This document shows, piece by piece, positions 7,032 through 15,383 of a DNA stretch of 34,429 nucleotides. A model generated the notes under the pieces. It worked only from the letters and a program-made list of their open reading frames with translations. It made no database searches and had not been told where the DNA came from. The stretch is from Actinomycetota bacterium (GTDB taxonomy: Bacteria; Actinomycetota; Acidimicrobiia; Acidimicrobiales; Acidimicrobiaceae). The position numbers were made by a program, and so were the translations under genes. Where the stretch lies: the NCBI GenBank assembly GCA_027366165.1, contig DAHXKX010000133.1, forward strand, positions 1-34,429. Direction: 5' to 3'. Position 1 is the stretch's first letter, and each line of letters opens with the position of its first letter.

Positions 7032-8114
7032 TTAGACGTTGAACCTGATCTCGAGAACATCACCGTCTTTTACTTCGTAGTCTTTTCCTTCTACTCCCAG
7101 TTTGCCTTGATTCTTTGCCGCACTCCAGGAACCTAGCTCCAATAATTCATCCCAGTGGATCACCTCGGCCCGTATGAAGCCTCTCTGCAGATCCGAGTGG
7201 ATCACCCCCGCGCACTCCGGGGCCTTCGCTCCAGCCCTGAATGTCCATGCCCGCGACTCTTTGTCACCAGTTGTGAAAAAGGTCCGCCTTCCCAGCATAT
7301 GGTATGCGGCTTGTGCCACCCTCGGAAGCGCGCCTTCACCAAGGCCCAGACCGGTTAGCAACTCCTCACGTTCGCCCTTTTCCAGTGCCATCGCCTCGGA
7401 TTCAAGTTGGACGCAGACACCAAGAACGTCGATCGAACCTCCCGCGGCGGCGCGAACGCGGTCGCAAATCTCCTCAGATTGATCAAGCTGATCTTCGCCG
7501 AGGTTCACCACAATCAAGACCGCCTTGTTGGTAAGCAGGAAAGACCCTCTTAGGATCTCCCTGACTTCAGACGAGAGCGTGCTCTTGTAGATGGGAGTTC
7601 CTTCGGTAAGTACTCCAATGGCCTTTTCAAGGGCCTCGACCTCGGGCAGTAGAGACTTGTCAGCACGCGCCGACTTCCTGCGGCGTTCAACCAAAGATTC
7701 GCATGCGGCCAGATCAGCCAATACAAGTTCGAGCTCAAGAATTCCAAAAGCATCTACGGGCTCAGACTCTCCTGACACATTTTCGTCCTGAAATGCCCGA
7801 AGAACCACACAAAGTGCGTCGACTTCTCTTACGCCAGCAAGAAATCTGTTGCCCATGCCCTCGCCTGCATTCGCCCCCGCGACAAGTCCCGCGATGTCTA
7901 CGAACTCGACGTGCGCGTAAACAGTCTTCTTGCTGTTCGACATTTGGCTGAGGGCATCGAGCCTCCTATCGGGGACAATGGCAACTCCAGAAAGAGTCTC
8001 AGTTGTCGAGAACGGATGCTGGGCGACAACCGCGGATCCCCCCGTTAGTGCGTTATAAAGTGAGGACTTCCCAGAATTTGGAAGTCCGATCAGGCCAAGT
8101 CTTTCCACCGGCAC
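7032..8114 (-). CDS. ychF: Redox-regulated ATPase/GTP-binding protein YchF (OLA1 family)
   Basis: YchF is an Obg-related P-loop NTPase that prefers ATP and interacts with the ribosome; it has been linked to translation and oxidative-stress control. The 360-residue protein has the G1 loop GLPNSGKSSLYNALT at residues 10-24, FSTTE for G2, VDIAGLVAGANAGEGMGNRFL for G3 and the switch region, and a C-terminal TGS domain ending DYEVKDGDVLEIRFNV. LPNSGKSS rather than the common xPNVGKST is a small change in the P-loop. The start codon is GTG at 8114, with a second GTG two codons on. It is the first gene of the long minus-strand run; the next upstream gene is about 50 bases away and may belong to the same unit. 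Confidence 0.95.
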   Translation of the reverse strand: MPVERLGLIGLPNSGKSSLYNALTGGSAVVAQHPFSTTETLSGVAIVPDRRLDALSQMSNSKKTVYAHVEFVDIAGLVAGANAGEGMGNRFLAGVREVDALCVVLRAFQDENVSGESEPVDAFGILELELVLADLAACESLVERRRKSARADKSLLPEVEALEKAIGVLTEGTPIYKSTLSSEVREILRGSFLLTNKAVLIVVNLGEDQLDQSEEICDRVRAAAGGSIDVLGVCVQLESEAMALEKGEREELLTGLGLGEGALPRVAQAAYHMLGRRTFFTTGDKESRAWTFRAGAKAPECAGVIHSDLQRGFIRAEVIHWDELLELGSWSAAKNQGKLGVEGKDYEVKDGDVLEIRFNV

Positions 8115-8167
8115 AAGGCTAGTCGCCCCTGGCGACTACCTGATGATCAAAACTTATGAGTTGGAAA

Positions 8168-8638
8168 TCATTTGCCGCCAAATTGGCCAATCATGGTGAC
8201 AAGGGCAATCATGAAGATTAGGTCGAGGATCATCGCTCCCCTTGCAAGCTTCTTTGCATGTATCTGCACAGCCGCAACCTCCGATGCAGAACCGACCAGT
8301 TTGGCGATTTTGCGTTCATTTGGCCACACCAAAGTCTGGGCAACTGCAATTGCCGCAACCCACGCCGTGATGCCGGTAAGAACCCAGGGCTTCACTAACT
8401 CCGACGTTCCCCGAGACACACCAATCATGATCAATCCGAATACAGGAACCAGATATATGAGCTTCTCGGCAATGAACCTGGGCGATGTGAAATACCTTGT
8501 CGCAGAGTCAGTCGCGGTTGGATATAGTTGGCCGGCGTAGACACCAGCCAATCCATTGGCTCCAAAGCCGCCAATGGCGGCAACGATATGAGCGAGGAGC
8601 AACAGGTCATAGATTGGACTCTTTGAACCTAGATCCAT
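8168..8638 (-). CDS. Small four-helix membrane protein, DUF2269-like
   Basis: The 156-residue protein has about four hydrophobic segments: DLLLLAHIVAAIGGFGANGLAG, LIYLVPVFGLIMIGVS, WVLTGITAWVAAIAVAQ and MILDLIFMIALVTMIGQFG. A charged loop between segments three and four (WPNERKIAKLVGSASE) faces one side. An N-terminal histidine helix and the overall spacing resemble DUF2269 integral membrane proteins, whose function is unknown. Its ATG lies inside the last codons of the cysteine desulfurase gene, overlapping by about 10 bases, so the two are probably translated together. The family name is tentative; the membrane topology is well supported by composition. Confidence 0.7.
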   Translation of the reverse strand: MDLGSKSPIYDLLLLAHIVAAIGGFGANGLAGVYAGQLYPTATDSATRYFTSPRFIAEKLIYLVPVFGLIMIGVSRGTSELVKPWVLTGITAWVAAIAVAQTLVWPNERKIAKLVGSASEVAAVQIHAKKLARGAMILDLIFMIALVTMIGQFGGK

Positions 8639-9813
8639 GAAGCTCCCTTTTTCTTGGCAAGATCCAGAATCACATTCCCTACAACATTCACGGCACGCTC
8701 CACTTCCTCATCAGTGGTAGTGACTCCTAAAGACAGCCTCAGAGACCCCAAAGCCTCGCTCCTCGATCTGCCCATCCCTAAAAGAACGTGCGAGGGATTG
8801 AGCGCACCTGACGCACAAGATGAACCAGCGGACGCGTACACTCCGGCAGAGTCAAGCATGAACAGAATCTCTTCCGAATTCAGCCCAGAAAAGCAGTAGT
8901 TTGTAATGTTGCACATCTGCGGCCCTTCAACTCCGTTTGGTTCAATAGCGGGCAGCATGGCAGAAAGCCCACCTCTGAGTCTCTGAGTCAGTCCCACTAT
9001 GCGCTTGACGTTTTCATCCCGGCCTGCGACAGCTTCGCGAATGGCCACCGTCATGGCGGCTATTCCGGCCAGATTCGGTGTACCTGATCGGAGTTCACGC
9101 TCCTGGCCGCCACCGTGCAGCATTGCCCGCAAAGGACTGGGCTTCTTGACCACAAGGGCACCTGTTCCCTTCGGCCCGCCAAATTTGTGCCCCGAGATTG
9201 AAATCATGTCGAACCCTTTGCCTAATCCGGCAACATCGAGGTAAGCCGGGGCCTGTACCGCATCCGAGTGCAGAAGGGCGCCAGGGGCATACCGTTTTAC
9301 GAGTCTTAGAACCTCGGCCAGAGGCTGCACCACGCCGGTTTCATTATTGGCCATCATCACCGAAACAACGCCGACATTGCCGCCATTCTCCTTGAGATAC
9401 GACTCCATCTCATTTAGATCCACCGCGCCTTCAAATGTGGCACCAATCAGCATGCCACCGGACGCCTTGACCGACTCAATAACAGCATGGTGCTCAATCG
9501 CGGTTGACACGGCTATCCTGCCATTGCCCAATGAACCAAGAATTGCCAAATTGTCTGCCTCAGTGCCACCTGATGTAAAGACCACCTCGGAGGCACCCAC
9601 GCCAAGGTAGCCTGCAACTTCCTCACGGCACGACTCAAGAAGATCTTTCGCCGCTCGGGCAGCTTTATGCGTGCCAGACGGATTGCCGATGAACGCTGAA
9701 GCATCGACCTGAGCGCTCAGAGCGGCTGGGTTCATTGGGGTTGAAGCAGCATGGTCCAAATATATCTCCACACTGTCGATACTATTGGCAAAACGTGACC
9801 ACCTGAATGGCAT
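8629..9813 (-). CDS. Cysteine desulfurase (NifS/IscS family)
   Basis: This PLP enzyme takes sulfur from cysteine as an enzyme persulfide for Fe-S clusters or tRNA thiolation. Visible motifs are YLDHAASTPMNP at the start, TSGGTEADNLAI for PLP phosphate binding, IEHHAV, NNETGVVQP, HSDAVQ, the PLP lysine in SISGHKFGGPKGTG, and the catalytic cysteine in SAGSSCASGAL. RSGTPNLAGI and a short C-terminus resemble class I IscS-like forms. The N-terminus is uncertain. ATG at 9813 is used here; GTG at 9771 would begin exactly at the conserved VEIYLDHAAST. There is no iscU or mnmA next to it in this window, so its partner pathway is not shown. Confidence 0.92.
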   Translation of the reverse strand: MPFRWSRFANSIDSVEIYLDHAASTPMNPAALSAQVDASAFIGNPSGTHKAARAAKDLLESCREEVAGYLGVGASEVVFTSGGTEADNLAILGSLGNGRIAVSTAIEHHAVIESVKASGGMLIGATFEGAVDLNEMESYLKENGGNVGVVSVMMANNETGVVQPLAEVLRLVKRYAPGALLHSDAVQAPAYLDVAGLGKGFDMISISGHKFGGPKGTGALVVKKPSPLRAMLHGGGQERELRSGTPNLAGIAAMTVAIREAVAGRDENVKRIVGLTQRLRGGLSAMLPAIEPNGVEGPQMCNITNYCFSGLNSEEILFMLDSAGVYASAGSSCASGALNPSHVLLGMGRSRSEALGSLRLSLGVTTTDEEVERAVNVVGNVILDLAKKKGASWI

Positions 9814-9834
9814 GTCATTTACCAATCTGCCCAA

Positions 9835-10205
9835 AAAGCCTTGTCCATAAGCACAGGAAGAAGTCGCGCCAAAGACGAAGCCATCAAATAATCTTGGGAT
9901 GAAGCTTTCTTGTAGCCAAAAGATGCGCTGACACCATCAGCATTTGCCAACATCTTTGTCCGGAGAAAAAGGCGGTACGCCCTCAGTTTGGAACCACAAG
10001 GCAGATGAGGGCAAGAGTCAGGGGGGTTTGTCCTCAATCGCCTCATGCGGGTGTCACTGCCGTCAATCCACTTCTGCAATGGAGGGATACGGGGAAACCA
10101 AGTTCGCCAATTTCCAATTAAGCATTTAAGAGCAGCGATAATGGTGTTATAACTAAAGGAAAGAATTACATAGATGCAACTTCCTTGCAGAGAGACAATC
10201 TCGAT
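9835..10205. other. Divergent intergenic region between cysteine desulfurase and galT-like gene
   Basis: About 370 bases separate two genes transcribed away from each other, so promoters for both should lie here. The listed 164-residue minus ORF across it has no recognisable motifs and runs antisense into galT; I treat it as spurious. An AT-rich stretch with TATAAC near 10150 could be a -10 element for galT, but no convincing -35 was found. No RNA gene or repeat was recognised. Confidence 0.4.
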
Positions 10206-11195
10206 ATGAAAAACGAACTTAGACTTGATCCGCTGACAGGCCGATGGGTGGTCGTGGCCTACGAACGCTCTGCTAGGCCATCTTCTTTTTTGGATCGCGA
10301 CGTCAATATCCAAAAGGACTCAATCATAGAATGCCCTTTTTGCCCGGGCCACGAAGAAGACACCCCGCCTGAATTGGAAACCTATTCCGAACAGGGACAC
10401 TGGCTGCTCAGAGTGGTTCCCAATAAGTACCCGGCATTTGTTGGCAACGAACCAATGGTAGCAATTACCAAAGGCCCAGTCTTTACTACGGCGCCGGCCT
10501 CCGGTATTCACGAAGTCATTGTGCTTTCACCGGACCACAATTTGGGCTGGTCCGACTTGCCCAATGACCAAGTCAAGTTAGTGATGAGAGGGATTCGCGA
10601 TAGGATCAATGCGCACAGCGACTCTCAGGTGGTGAGGTATTCCCAGGCGATCGTCAATTGCGGTCGAGAAGCCGGAGCTTCCCTTGAGCATCCCCATGGT
10701 CAATTACTTGCAACTTCTTTTGTCCCCAGGGAGATCACAGATGAGTTGGCTGGCTTTTCCAGGTTTTTGGGGGGCTGTGTACTTTGCGCCACTATAGAGG
10801 CTGAGGCGGCCGTCGATGACCGCATTGTCATTGAGGACTCCGAGACAGTCACAATCTCACCATTTTGGGCTTCACAACCCTACGAGTTGCTGATAATCCC
10901 GAAGAACCACCAGGAGCACCTGCACAAAGCGAGTGAAAATGAGTTGGACTCGATAGCCCTTTCTGTCAAAAACACCCTCGGCAGCCTCAGAGAACACCTT
11001 GGCGATATCGCTTACAATCTCGTGTTTCACTCTTCGCCATATAGGGAACATGGCCGATTCCATTGGCACGTTCATATTGTTCCAAAACTCACCACAAGGG
11101 CCGGATTCGAACTAGGCACTGGAGTGATGATCAACATCGTACCTCCCGAAAAAGCTGCGTCCGAGTTGAAGGCACTACTAAGTCGCCTAGACTGA
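10206..11195 (+). CDS. galT: Galactose-1-phosphate uridylyltransferase-like protein (HIT superfamily)
   Basis: GalT exchanges UMP between UDP-glucose and galactose-1-phosphate through a uridylyl-histidine intermediate. The protein starts LRLDPLTGRWVVVAYERSARP, as in GalT, has a CPFC zinc motif near residue 40, the catalytic SLEHPHGQLLAT near 160 (His-Pro-His), a second Cys pair (CVLC), and a second HIT half with FHWHVHIVPK near 285. The C-terminus GTGVMINIVPPEKAA is standard. Length is 329 residues. The track begins at a TTG at 10185; ATG at 10206 fits the family N-terminus better. No galK or galE is nearby, so a related sugar-1-phosphate nucleotidyl transfer is possible. Confidence 0.88.
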   Translation: MKNELRLDPLTGRWVVVAYERSARPSSFLDRDVNIQKDSIIECPFCPGHEEDTPPELETYSEQGHWLLRVVPNKYPAFVGNEPMVAITKGPVFTTAPASGIHEVIVLSPDHNLGWSDLPNDQVKLVMRGIRDRINAHSDSQVVRYSQAIVNCGREAGASLEHPHGQLLATSFVPREITDELAGFSRFLGGCVLCATIEAEAAVDDRIVIEDSETVTISPFWASQPYELLIIPKNHQEHLHKASENELDSIALSVKNTLGSLREHLGDIAYNLVFHSSPYREHGRFHWHVHIVPKLTTRAGFELGTGVMINIVPPEKAASELKALLSRLD

Positions 11196-11701
11196 CGGAC
11201 CCGCGAATCACAGATTTCAAGAAGCCTCATAGGTTTGCCAAATCCAGAAGTTGGTCCTGAACCGAGCCATGGGTGAGGTCAACGCCCTTCTCTCCGTCTG
11301 TCGACCTAAGACCTGCAGTCTGATAAAGGTTGGCGAATTAACCGCCTACGGGACCCAACTAGCTTTGACTCGCTCCACCTTTACGGCTTTGTCAGGTTCA
11401 AATCGCGGAGCAATTTCGCAACGACTCAGGCGTGCACCCTGACTTCGACCACCACTTGGGCCATGAAATTTGCCGGCATAGGTAAGTTGAACGAAATCTC
11501 GCTGCGCACTTTGACTTGCAGTCCCGCAACAAATAATTGGATCGAGACCTATCCGGCCTTTCAACCATGTCGACTTAGCCAAAACAATGAAAGCCACGCC
11601 CACTCAACACAAGTCACGGAGTTACAAATTCGTAATCGCGCGAACAGCAACACACTGCCAGGCAAATCCGCCTAAATTAGGCTGAAAAGGAGAGGGGCGA
11701 A
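11196..11701. other. Long intergenic region upstream of the MFS gene, no gene seen
   Basis: About 500 bases follow galT with only short ORFs on both strands that show no recognisable motif or ribosome-binding site. No tRNA, strong hairpin or repeat stood out. The last 20 bases contain AAGGAGAGG, the ribosome-binding site of the MFS gene. The stretch may hold the promoter for that gene or decayed coding sequence, but I cannot support either. Confidence 0.35.
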
Positions 11702-12949
11702 ATGGACAGGGGCGATGTCGCGCAGGTGAACGCCAGTGACAACTGGCGGAGCGGAGACAAAAAGGTTGTTGGGCTTCTCACATTTTCACACGCAGTCCAA
11801 CACTTTTATGCCGCAGGTCTGGCCCTGACCTATCCATTTGTGATCAGACAGTTCCATATCTCTTACTCCTCACTGGGATTCGTCCTGGCAGTGTCAGGCA
11901 TCGTTGGTGGCCTTTTGCAAGGTGCGGCAGGTTTAGCGAGAAGATACTCGGCTCGATTTCTCCTTTCAGGACAGAACCTGTCATTGGCAGTTTTTACGTT
12001 TTTGGGGGCGTTCTCACCGGGATTTGCCTTTTACGGATTCATGCGATTCATGGGCGCACTGGCACTTTGGCCGCAACATCCGGTTGGATCGGCATATTTG
12101 TCTGAAATGTTCCCCAAGAAGAAGGGGACTGTACTGTCCTGGCACACCACCGGAGGGACGATTGGAACCCTTCTCATTCCAATCGCCACAACCTCAATAA
12201 TTGCAAGTTATGGCTGGAGAACCGCCTTGGTGGCACTTTCAGTCCCGATGGCAATTGGCGGTTTCGTCGTAATCGGCAAGCTTCCGCTTGAACCAAGCCA
12301 CGTGAAAGGTTCCGCAGCGCACACACAGGCACAACGCCAACCAGGCAGTCCTTCGATCGTGTCAATTGTACTGGGAAACAAATCTGCGTTGGTCGTGATT
12401 GCCGCCTCCACCGTCTCTGCCGCAGGCAGAGGACTTGGGGTTCTGAGTGCCTTCGCGCCAATCTACCTGAAGGATGGGGCCCGCCTCTCGACTGTCACTG
12501 TCGGTATTGTCTATACGGTTCTCGTGGCCGGAGGCGTCATTGGACCTCTCATCGCGGGCTGGTTATCGGATAAAATCGGGCGGAAGGGAGTTCTGATTGC
12601 CGCCTATCTTGGTGGTGCCATATCGATGGTACTCTTCGTTCAGAAGTACTCATCGGTCTGGATGCTTGCAGGAATATCTTTGATCATGGGCGTACTGGCC
12701 TATTCCGAGACACCACTGATCCAGTCCCTCTTTTCCGATACAATTGGACCAAGCCAGGCCCGTGCAGCTTTTGGAATATTCTTTGCTGTGGCCTATGGTG
12801 TGGGTGCCTTGTGGCTTGCCGTGGTAGGCGTGGTTATAGACCGCTACGGCTTCCAGGCCGCCTTCTATGTCATGGCAGCTTCATTTGTCTTAGCCGCACT
12901 GATGATAACGCCGAAATTCGTGACGGCCCATCAGGTGCCTGTTCGCTGA
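11702..12949 (+). CDS. Major facilitator superfamily transporter
   Basis: The 415-residue protein is strongly hydrophobic with about 12 membrane segments in two halves, separated by a polar loop at about residues 195-220. The MFS loop motif is present between helices 8 and 9 as GWLSDKIGRKG. The N-terminal half contains FHISYSSLGFVLAVSGIVGGLLQG and the loop EMFPKKKGTVLSWHTTGGTIG, resembling small-molecule or drug efflux carriers of the class related to fosmidomycin-resistance transporters. The substrate is not identifiable from sequence. It has a strong ribosome-binding site (AAGGAGAGG) eight bases before ATG. It ends about 50 bases from the convergent HxlR gene and stands alone on the plus strand. 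Confidence 0.85.
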   Translation: MDRGDVAQVNASDNWRSGDKKVVGLLTFSHAVQHFYAAGLALTYPFVIRQFHISYSSLGFVLAVSGIVGGLLQGAAGLARRYSARFLLSGQNLSLAVFTFLGAFSPGFAFYGFMRFMGALALWPQHPVGSAYLSEMFPKKKGTVLSWHTTGGTIGTLLIPIATTSIIASYGWRTALVALSVPMAIGGFVVIGKLPLEPSHVKGSAAHTQAQRQPGSPSIVSIVLGNKSALVVIAASTVSAAGRGLGVLSAFAPIYLKDGARLSTVTVGIVYTVLVAGGVIGPLIAGWLSDKIGRKGVLIAAYLGGAISMVLFVQKYSSVWMLAGISLIMGVLAYSETPLIQSLFSDTIGPSQARAAFGIFFAVAYGVGALWLAVVGVVIDRYGFQAAFYVMAASFVLAALMITPKFVTAHQVPVR

Positions 12950-13001
12950 AACCCCCCTCAGAAACCAACGTGAACGGATACATGGAGCAACCGGCCTGGA
13001 C

Positions 13002-13523
13002 TTAGCCACTATTCATCTCGAATATTGAATTGGCATTGAACTGAGTGTAAACCTTTCGATCATCATCGCTCATCTCATCTCCAGGGGACCAGTCCAGTCT
13101 CTCGTCGTCGTTGGAGAGGAGTTCCATACATATCCGACATACGATGTCCACAGAAATCTCTTCGCCACAGTCTTTGTGAGAAATCGAAAGAGGATGCTCC
13201 TTACCCTCGTAGATATACTTGTCCCCCCACTGCTTGATGGCAATAAGGATTATTTTCAGGTCTTTTCCACTTTCAGTAAGCACGTACTCATACCGTTTGG
13301 GCTTGACCTGATAGAGCCTTCGTTCAAGGATTCCAAAATCCATCAAGCGTCTGATGCGTGCCGCCAAAATATTTCGGGCTATGCCCAGATGTTCCTGAAA
13401 ATCATCGAAGCGCCTGATCCCCATGAACGCATCCCTGACAATCAGAAGCGTCCACCAATCCCCAACTATTTCAAGACTTCGTGCCAAAGATGACGTGGCA
13501 TTTTCAAAACTCGTTCGGCGCAA
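13002..13523 (-). CDS. HxlR family winged-helix transcriptional regulator
   Basis: The N-terminal 100 residues match HxlR regulators: SLARSLEIVGDWWTLLIVRDAFMGIRRFDDFQEHLGIARN and LAARIRRLMDFGILERRLY, ending YVLTESGKDL. HxlR proteins are dimeric DNA-binding repressors or activators that respond to aldehydes, quinones or redox stress. The N-terminal redox Cys common in this family (in CPIAR-type sequences) is Ser here. A C-terminal extension carries HKDCGEEISVDIVCRIC, a possible metal-binding Cys/His cluster. The C-terminal 30 residues are acidic. It lies 81 bases downstream of an EamA transporter on the same strand and convergent with an MFS gene, either of which could be its target (inference). 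Confidence 0.9.
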   Translation of the reverse strand: MRRTSFENATSSLARSLEIVGDWWTLLIVRDAFMGIRRFDDFQEHLGIARNILAARIRRLMDFGILERRLYQVKPKRYEYVLTESGKDLKIILIAIKQWGDKYIYEGKEHPLSISHKDCGEEISVDIVCRICMELLSNDDERLDWSPGDEMSDDDRKVYTQFNANSIFEMNSG

Positions 13524-13604
13524 AAGGTTCTCCCCTGTTCATTAACTGCCGCAATTAGACCTTGAAATTGGCTACCGCCCCCCTCAGCTAAATAAGAGAG
13601 TCTC

Positions 13605-14534
13605 CTAACGACTCCTGCCCCCCTTGCGAAGAACCTTGGAACTAACATATCTAAAAGCCTCTTCATCGGCAATTGTGACTCCGAACAGCACTAACATGCC
13701 ACCGAAAATGACATTCAGAGTGACAATTCCACCAAAAAACAGTCGCGCCACAATCGCCGCAAATATCGGCTCGGTTGCAAATATTACCGCTACTTGGGCC
13801 GGAGGCACAATCACCTGGTAATAATTCTGTGCCCAAAGGGCAAAGGCGGTGCCTAGAACCCCATTGAACACAAGAGCGACAACTACCGTTAGTGAACTTA
13901 TCGCTTTGGCGCCGCCAAATCCAGCATTAACACTAGAAAATGAGACTATTGATGAAATTGCTACGACCGTGACGATTTCGACGAATGCCAACCAGATAGC
14001 ATCGATCGACCCCATGATCTTTTCAACCGCAATTATGTCCACAGCAATCAGGAACGCCGAAAACAATACGAGCCAGTAGCCCGACGTGGGAGACAGCAGT
14101 CCACCGCCAGCCACGAAACCCAAGCCCGCCATCGTCACGAGGACGCCAAGCCAAATCCTCCGGGAGACTTTTGACCTGAATAGCAGCGACGCGATCATAG
14201 GCACCATGACGACATTCGTACCTGTGATAAACCCCGTTGCGGCAGTCGTCACTATCTTCAGTCCTGCCGACTGAAGATAGAAGATTCCATAGAGCACCCC
14301 ACCGAGAACCATCGACCAGGAAGTGTTCGCAAGGCTTATCGAACCCTTCCTGATCTTCGGCAGAAAGGGCACCAAAACCAGAGCCGCAACTGCAAAACGG
14401 AGTGTCAGAAACTCATTTATTCCGACAACAGCCTGGGCATCCTTGGTAAAAGAGAGGGTGGCTCCCCATATCCCGGCAACGCCAAGCAATACGGCCGCTC
14501 CCGCACGGTAAGATTGAGGAATTTTAAATCCCAT
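13605..14534 (-). CDS. EamA/DMT superfamily transporter
   Basis: The 309-residue protein has about ten hydrophobic segments arranged as two EamA repeats. The first begins AAVLLGVAGIWGATLSFTKDA, with LRFAVAALVLVPFLPKIRKG after it; the second includes YWLVLFSAFLIAVDIIAVEK and ends with GGMLVLFGVTIADEE. The conserved gap VPPAQVAVIFATEPIFAAIVARLFFGG belongs to the last repeat. These carriers export amino acids, nucleosides or other metabolites, and the substrate cannot be told from sequence. The C-terminus is short and basic (RKGGRSR). It probably shares a transcript with the HxlR gene downstream. Confidence 0.88.
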   Translation of the reverse strand: MGFKIPQSYRAGAAVLLGVAGIWGATLSFTKDAQAVVGINEFLTLRFAVAALVLVPFLPKIRKGSISLANTSWSMVLGGVLYGIFYLQSAGLKIVTTAATGFITGTNVVMVPMIASLLFRSKVSRRIWLGVLVTMAGLGFVAGGGLLSPTSGYWLVLFSAFLIAVDIIAVEKIMGSIDAIWLAFVEIVTVVAISSIVSFSSVNAGFGGAKAISSLTVVVALVFNGVLGTAFALWAQNYYQVIVPPAQVAVIFATEPIFAAIVARLFFGGIVTLNVIFGGMLVLFGVTIADEEAFRYVSSKVLRKGGRSR

Positions 14535-14599
14535 ATCGGCGTTATTGGGAATTGGCTTGGGGGTCGGTCACAACTATGACTCCGGATGTAATGAGGTGG

Positions 14600-15382
14600 C
14601 TATTCTCCTACGAAGACGGCCTTGCCCGGACCATTTGTGAGAAATGAACTAACGCCTATTTGAGCGTCCTTGGTACCAAATACTTCAGAGAATACGAGGC
14701 GCTCGACGTCCAATCCATGGTGGAGGGTACCGGCCAGACCGACATCGATTGCTTTCTTCGACAGCCCTTGTGCCACGACTGCTCCCTTGGCAAAGCTAAG
14801 GGCCCAATTGTACGCCTCGGTGAAGACCTTGTCCGGCTCAAACACCTTGTCAACCAGACCAATCTCCAGAGCCTCCTGAGCGGAGACAGCCCGCCCTGAA
14901 AAGACGAGGTCCTTTGCCTTCGCGACTCCAACCAGCCGCGGCAACCGCTGTGTACCACCACCGCCAGGTATAAGACCCAACAGGACTTCAGGCTGGCCCA
15001 ATCTCGAATCGCTGGCGGCAACTCTGAAATCACAGGCCATGGCCAATTCGCAGCCTCCACCGAGCGCAAAGCCGTTTATTGCGGCAATGGTTGCCCTGGG
15101 AATGCTTGCCACCTTATTCAATACCTCGTGAAAAACCCCCGCAGTCTCGATCGCCTCTTTAATGCCGCCAAACTCAGAAATGTCTGCACCAGCCGCGAAT
15201 ATACGCTCACCTCCATGAATAACCATTGCGTGAGGTGGCGAAGCCAAAAGCTGATCGGCAATTTCGCCTAGTTGACGAAGCAACTCCTTTGAAAGTGCAT
15301 TGGCCTTCGGCCTGTTCAACCTAACTACGGCGATGTCGTTTGCATCTACTTCGACACTTACAAATTTCCCTGAATCAGACAT
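14600..15382 (-). CDS. Enoyl-CoA hydratase/isomerase family protein
   Basis: This crotonase-fold protein of 260 residues likely hydrates trans-2-enoyl-CoA to 3-hydroxyacyl-CoA. The oxyanion-hole segment FAAGADISEF is at about residues 62-71. Both catalytic glutamates of the hydratase are present, in LGGGCELAMACDF and QPEVLLGLIPGGGGTQRL. Loss of either would suggest another crotonase activity, so true hydratase function is likely. Its ribosome-binding site AAAGGAG lies within the last codons of meaB and its ATG follows the meaB stop by one base, so the two are co-translated. The pairing with MeaB links it to branched-chain or odd-chain acyl-CoA breakdown. Confidence 0.92.
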   Translation of the reverse strand: MSDSGKFVSVEVDANDIAVVRLNRPKANALSKELLRQLGEIADQLLASPPHAMVIHGGERIFAAGADISEFGGIKEAIETAGVFHEVLNKVASIPRATIAAINGFALGGGCELAMACDFRVAASDSRLGQPEVLLGLIPGGGGTQRLPRLVGVAKAKDLVFSGRAVSAQEALEIGLVDKVFEPDKVFTEAYNWALSFAKGAVVAQGLSKKAIDVGLAGTLHHGLDVERLVFSEVFGTKDAQIGVSSFLTNGPGKAVFVGE

Positions 15383-15383
15383 G

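Noticed and set aside
9819-10313. 164-residue minus ORF between cysteine desulfurase and galT
   Set aside because: It has no recognised motif, runs antisense into the conserved galT start and covers the divergent promoter region. Treated as a chance ORF.
11346-11603. 85-residue minus ORF in the galT-MFS gap
   Set aside because: No motif, no ribosome-binding site and no operon context.
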